A DNA stretch of 64,000 nt from Halovulum marinum. Its GTDB lineage: Bacteria > Pseudomonadota > Alphaproteobacteria > Rhodobacterales > Rhodobacteraceae. The DNA lies in contig NZ_WIND01000001.1 in assembly GCF_009697225.1 (NCBI RefSeq), positions 434,001 to 498,000 on the forward strand, given 5' to 3'. Shown here piece by piece: positions 63,868 to 64,000 of the stretch. The notes under the pieces were generated by a model that ran no database searches, had not been told where the DNA came from, and saw only the letters and a program-made list of their open reading frames with translations. Position 1 is the stretch's first letter, and each line of letters begins with the position of its first letter. Position numbers and translations under genes: made by a program.

Positions 63868-64000
63868 TTACATCGGGTCTTCGTGGCCGTAGCCGGGATC
63901 GGTGCGGCGGTGCCGCGGGCGGACATAGAAGATCCGCCCCAGGATCGCGGCGATCATCAGGCCGGCGCCCACGGTGGCGGCCAGCCGGATGATGCCGGCC
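63868..64000 (-). CDS. TRAP transporter small permease, C-terminal part (cut by window edge)
   Basis: Only the last ~44 codons are present. A hydrophobic stretch (LAATVGAGLMIAAILGRIFY) is followed by a basic/acidic tail ending HEDPM. Position 15 bp upstream of the DctM-type gene identifies it as the probable DctQ-family small subunit; the rest lies outside the window. Confidence 0.65.
   Translation of the reverse strand, partial: AGIIRLAATVGAGLMIAAILGRIFYVRPRHRRTDPGYGHEDPM

Overview
The window is high-GC DNA (roughly 65-70 % by eye). It is gene-dense, with short operons and many four-base ATGA start/stop overlaps. The gene content is typical of a metabolically versatile alphaproteobacterium, most likely of the Rhodobacterales/Paracoccaceae type: several TRAP and sugar ABC transporters, many short-chain dehydrogenases, a SorA/SoxC-type sulfite dehydrogenase, 3-hydroxybutyrate dehydrogenases and an AceE-like E1 beside an Lrp regulator. 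This placement is inference from gene content. No rRNA, tRNA, CRISPR array, prophage or insertion sequence was recognised.

Layout. (1) 1-7.8 kb: a PBP/OmpA fusion protein, a nitronate monooxygenase, rpsD with a clear promoter, leader hairpin and terminator, an LpxR-like outer-membrane protein, and an Lrp regulator divergent from a stand-alone pyruvate-dehydrogenase-E1/transketolase-like enzyme. (2) 7.8-21 kb: a divergent polyol / rare-sugar locus. The minus arm runs SorC-type regulator, sugar 3-epimerase-like protein, PfkB kinase, GatZ/KbaZ-like protein and three SDRs including a ribitol-2-dehydrogenase-like one. The plus arm is an ABC transporter with a small unrecognised membrane protein, a xylitol/sorbitol-type zinc dehydrogenase and a HAD phosphatase. 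(3) 21-31 kb: DUF302 protein, MFS exporter, periplasmic cupin, and a 3-hydroxybutyrate module (sensorless histidine kinase, two tandem BDH-like SDRs, patatin) lying between two LysR regulators; a peroxiredoxin-like gene follows. (4) 30.8-34.1 kb: ECF sigma/anti-sigma pair convergent with a two-haem cytochrome and a molybdenum sulfite dehydrogenase. (5) 34.4-47.1 kb: a sugar-acid-type locus with a TRAP transporter, an SDR, a second ABC transporter, two enolase-superfamily paralogues flanking an RraA-family aldolase, and a GntR/FCD regulator. (6) 47.4-59.4 kb: a copper and periplasmic-thiol block: ScsB/DsbD-like reductase, lipoprotein, DUF2933-type protein, two c-type cytochromes, a Cys/His-containing small exported protein, tandem Met-rich cupredoxins, multicopper oxidase, DsbA-like protein, CopZ, CopA and CueR. 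(7) 59.5-64 kb: a minus-strand TRAP operon carrying a creatininase-family protein and an M20 amidohydrolase, cut by the window edge.

The most distinctive signal is in the copper block. Four MerR/CueR-type promoters (TTGACC-like -35 directly followed by a TTCC-N6/7-GGAA dyad and an extended 18-19 bp spacer) lie within about 6 kb. They drive copA, copZ, the DUF2933/lipoprotein pair and, in one case, a stretch of about 600 bp with no intact gene but a strong hairpin. CueR itself sits behind copA and keeps the Cys-x7-Cys Cu(I) site. The tandem cupredoxin paralogues, each 178 residues with a Met/His-rich insertion and a Cys-x4-His-x4-Met copper motif, are the best candidates for a little-described copper-handling component.
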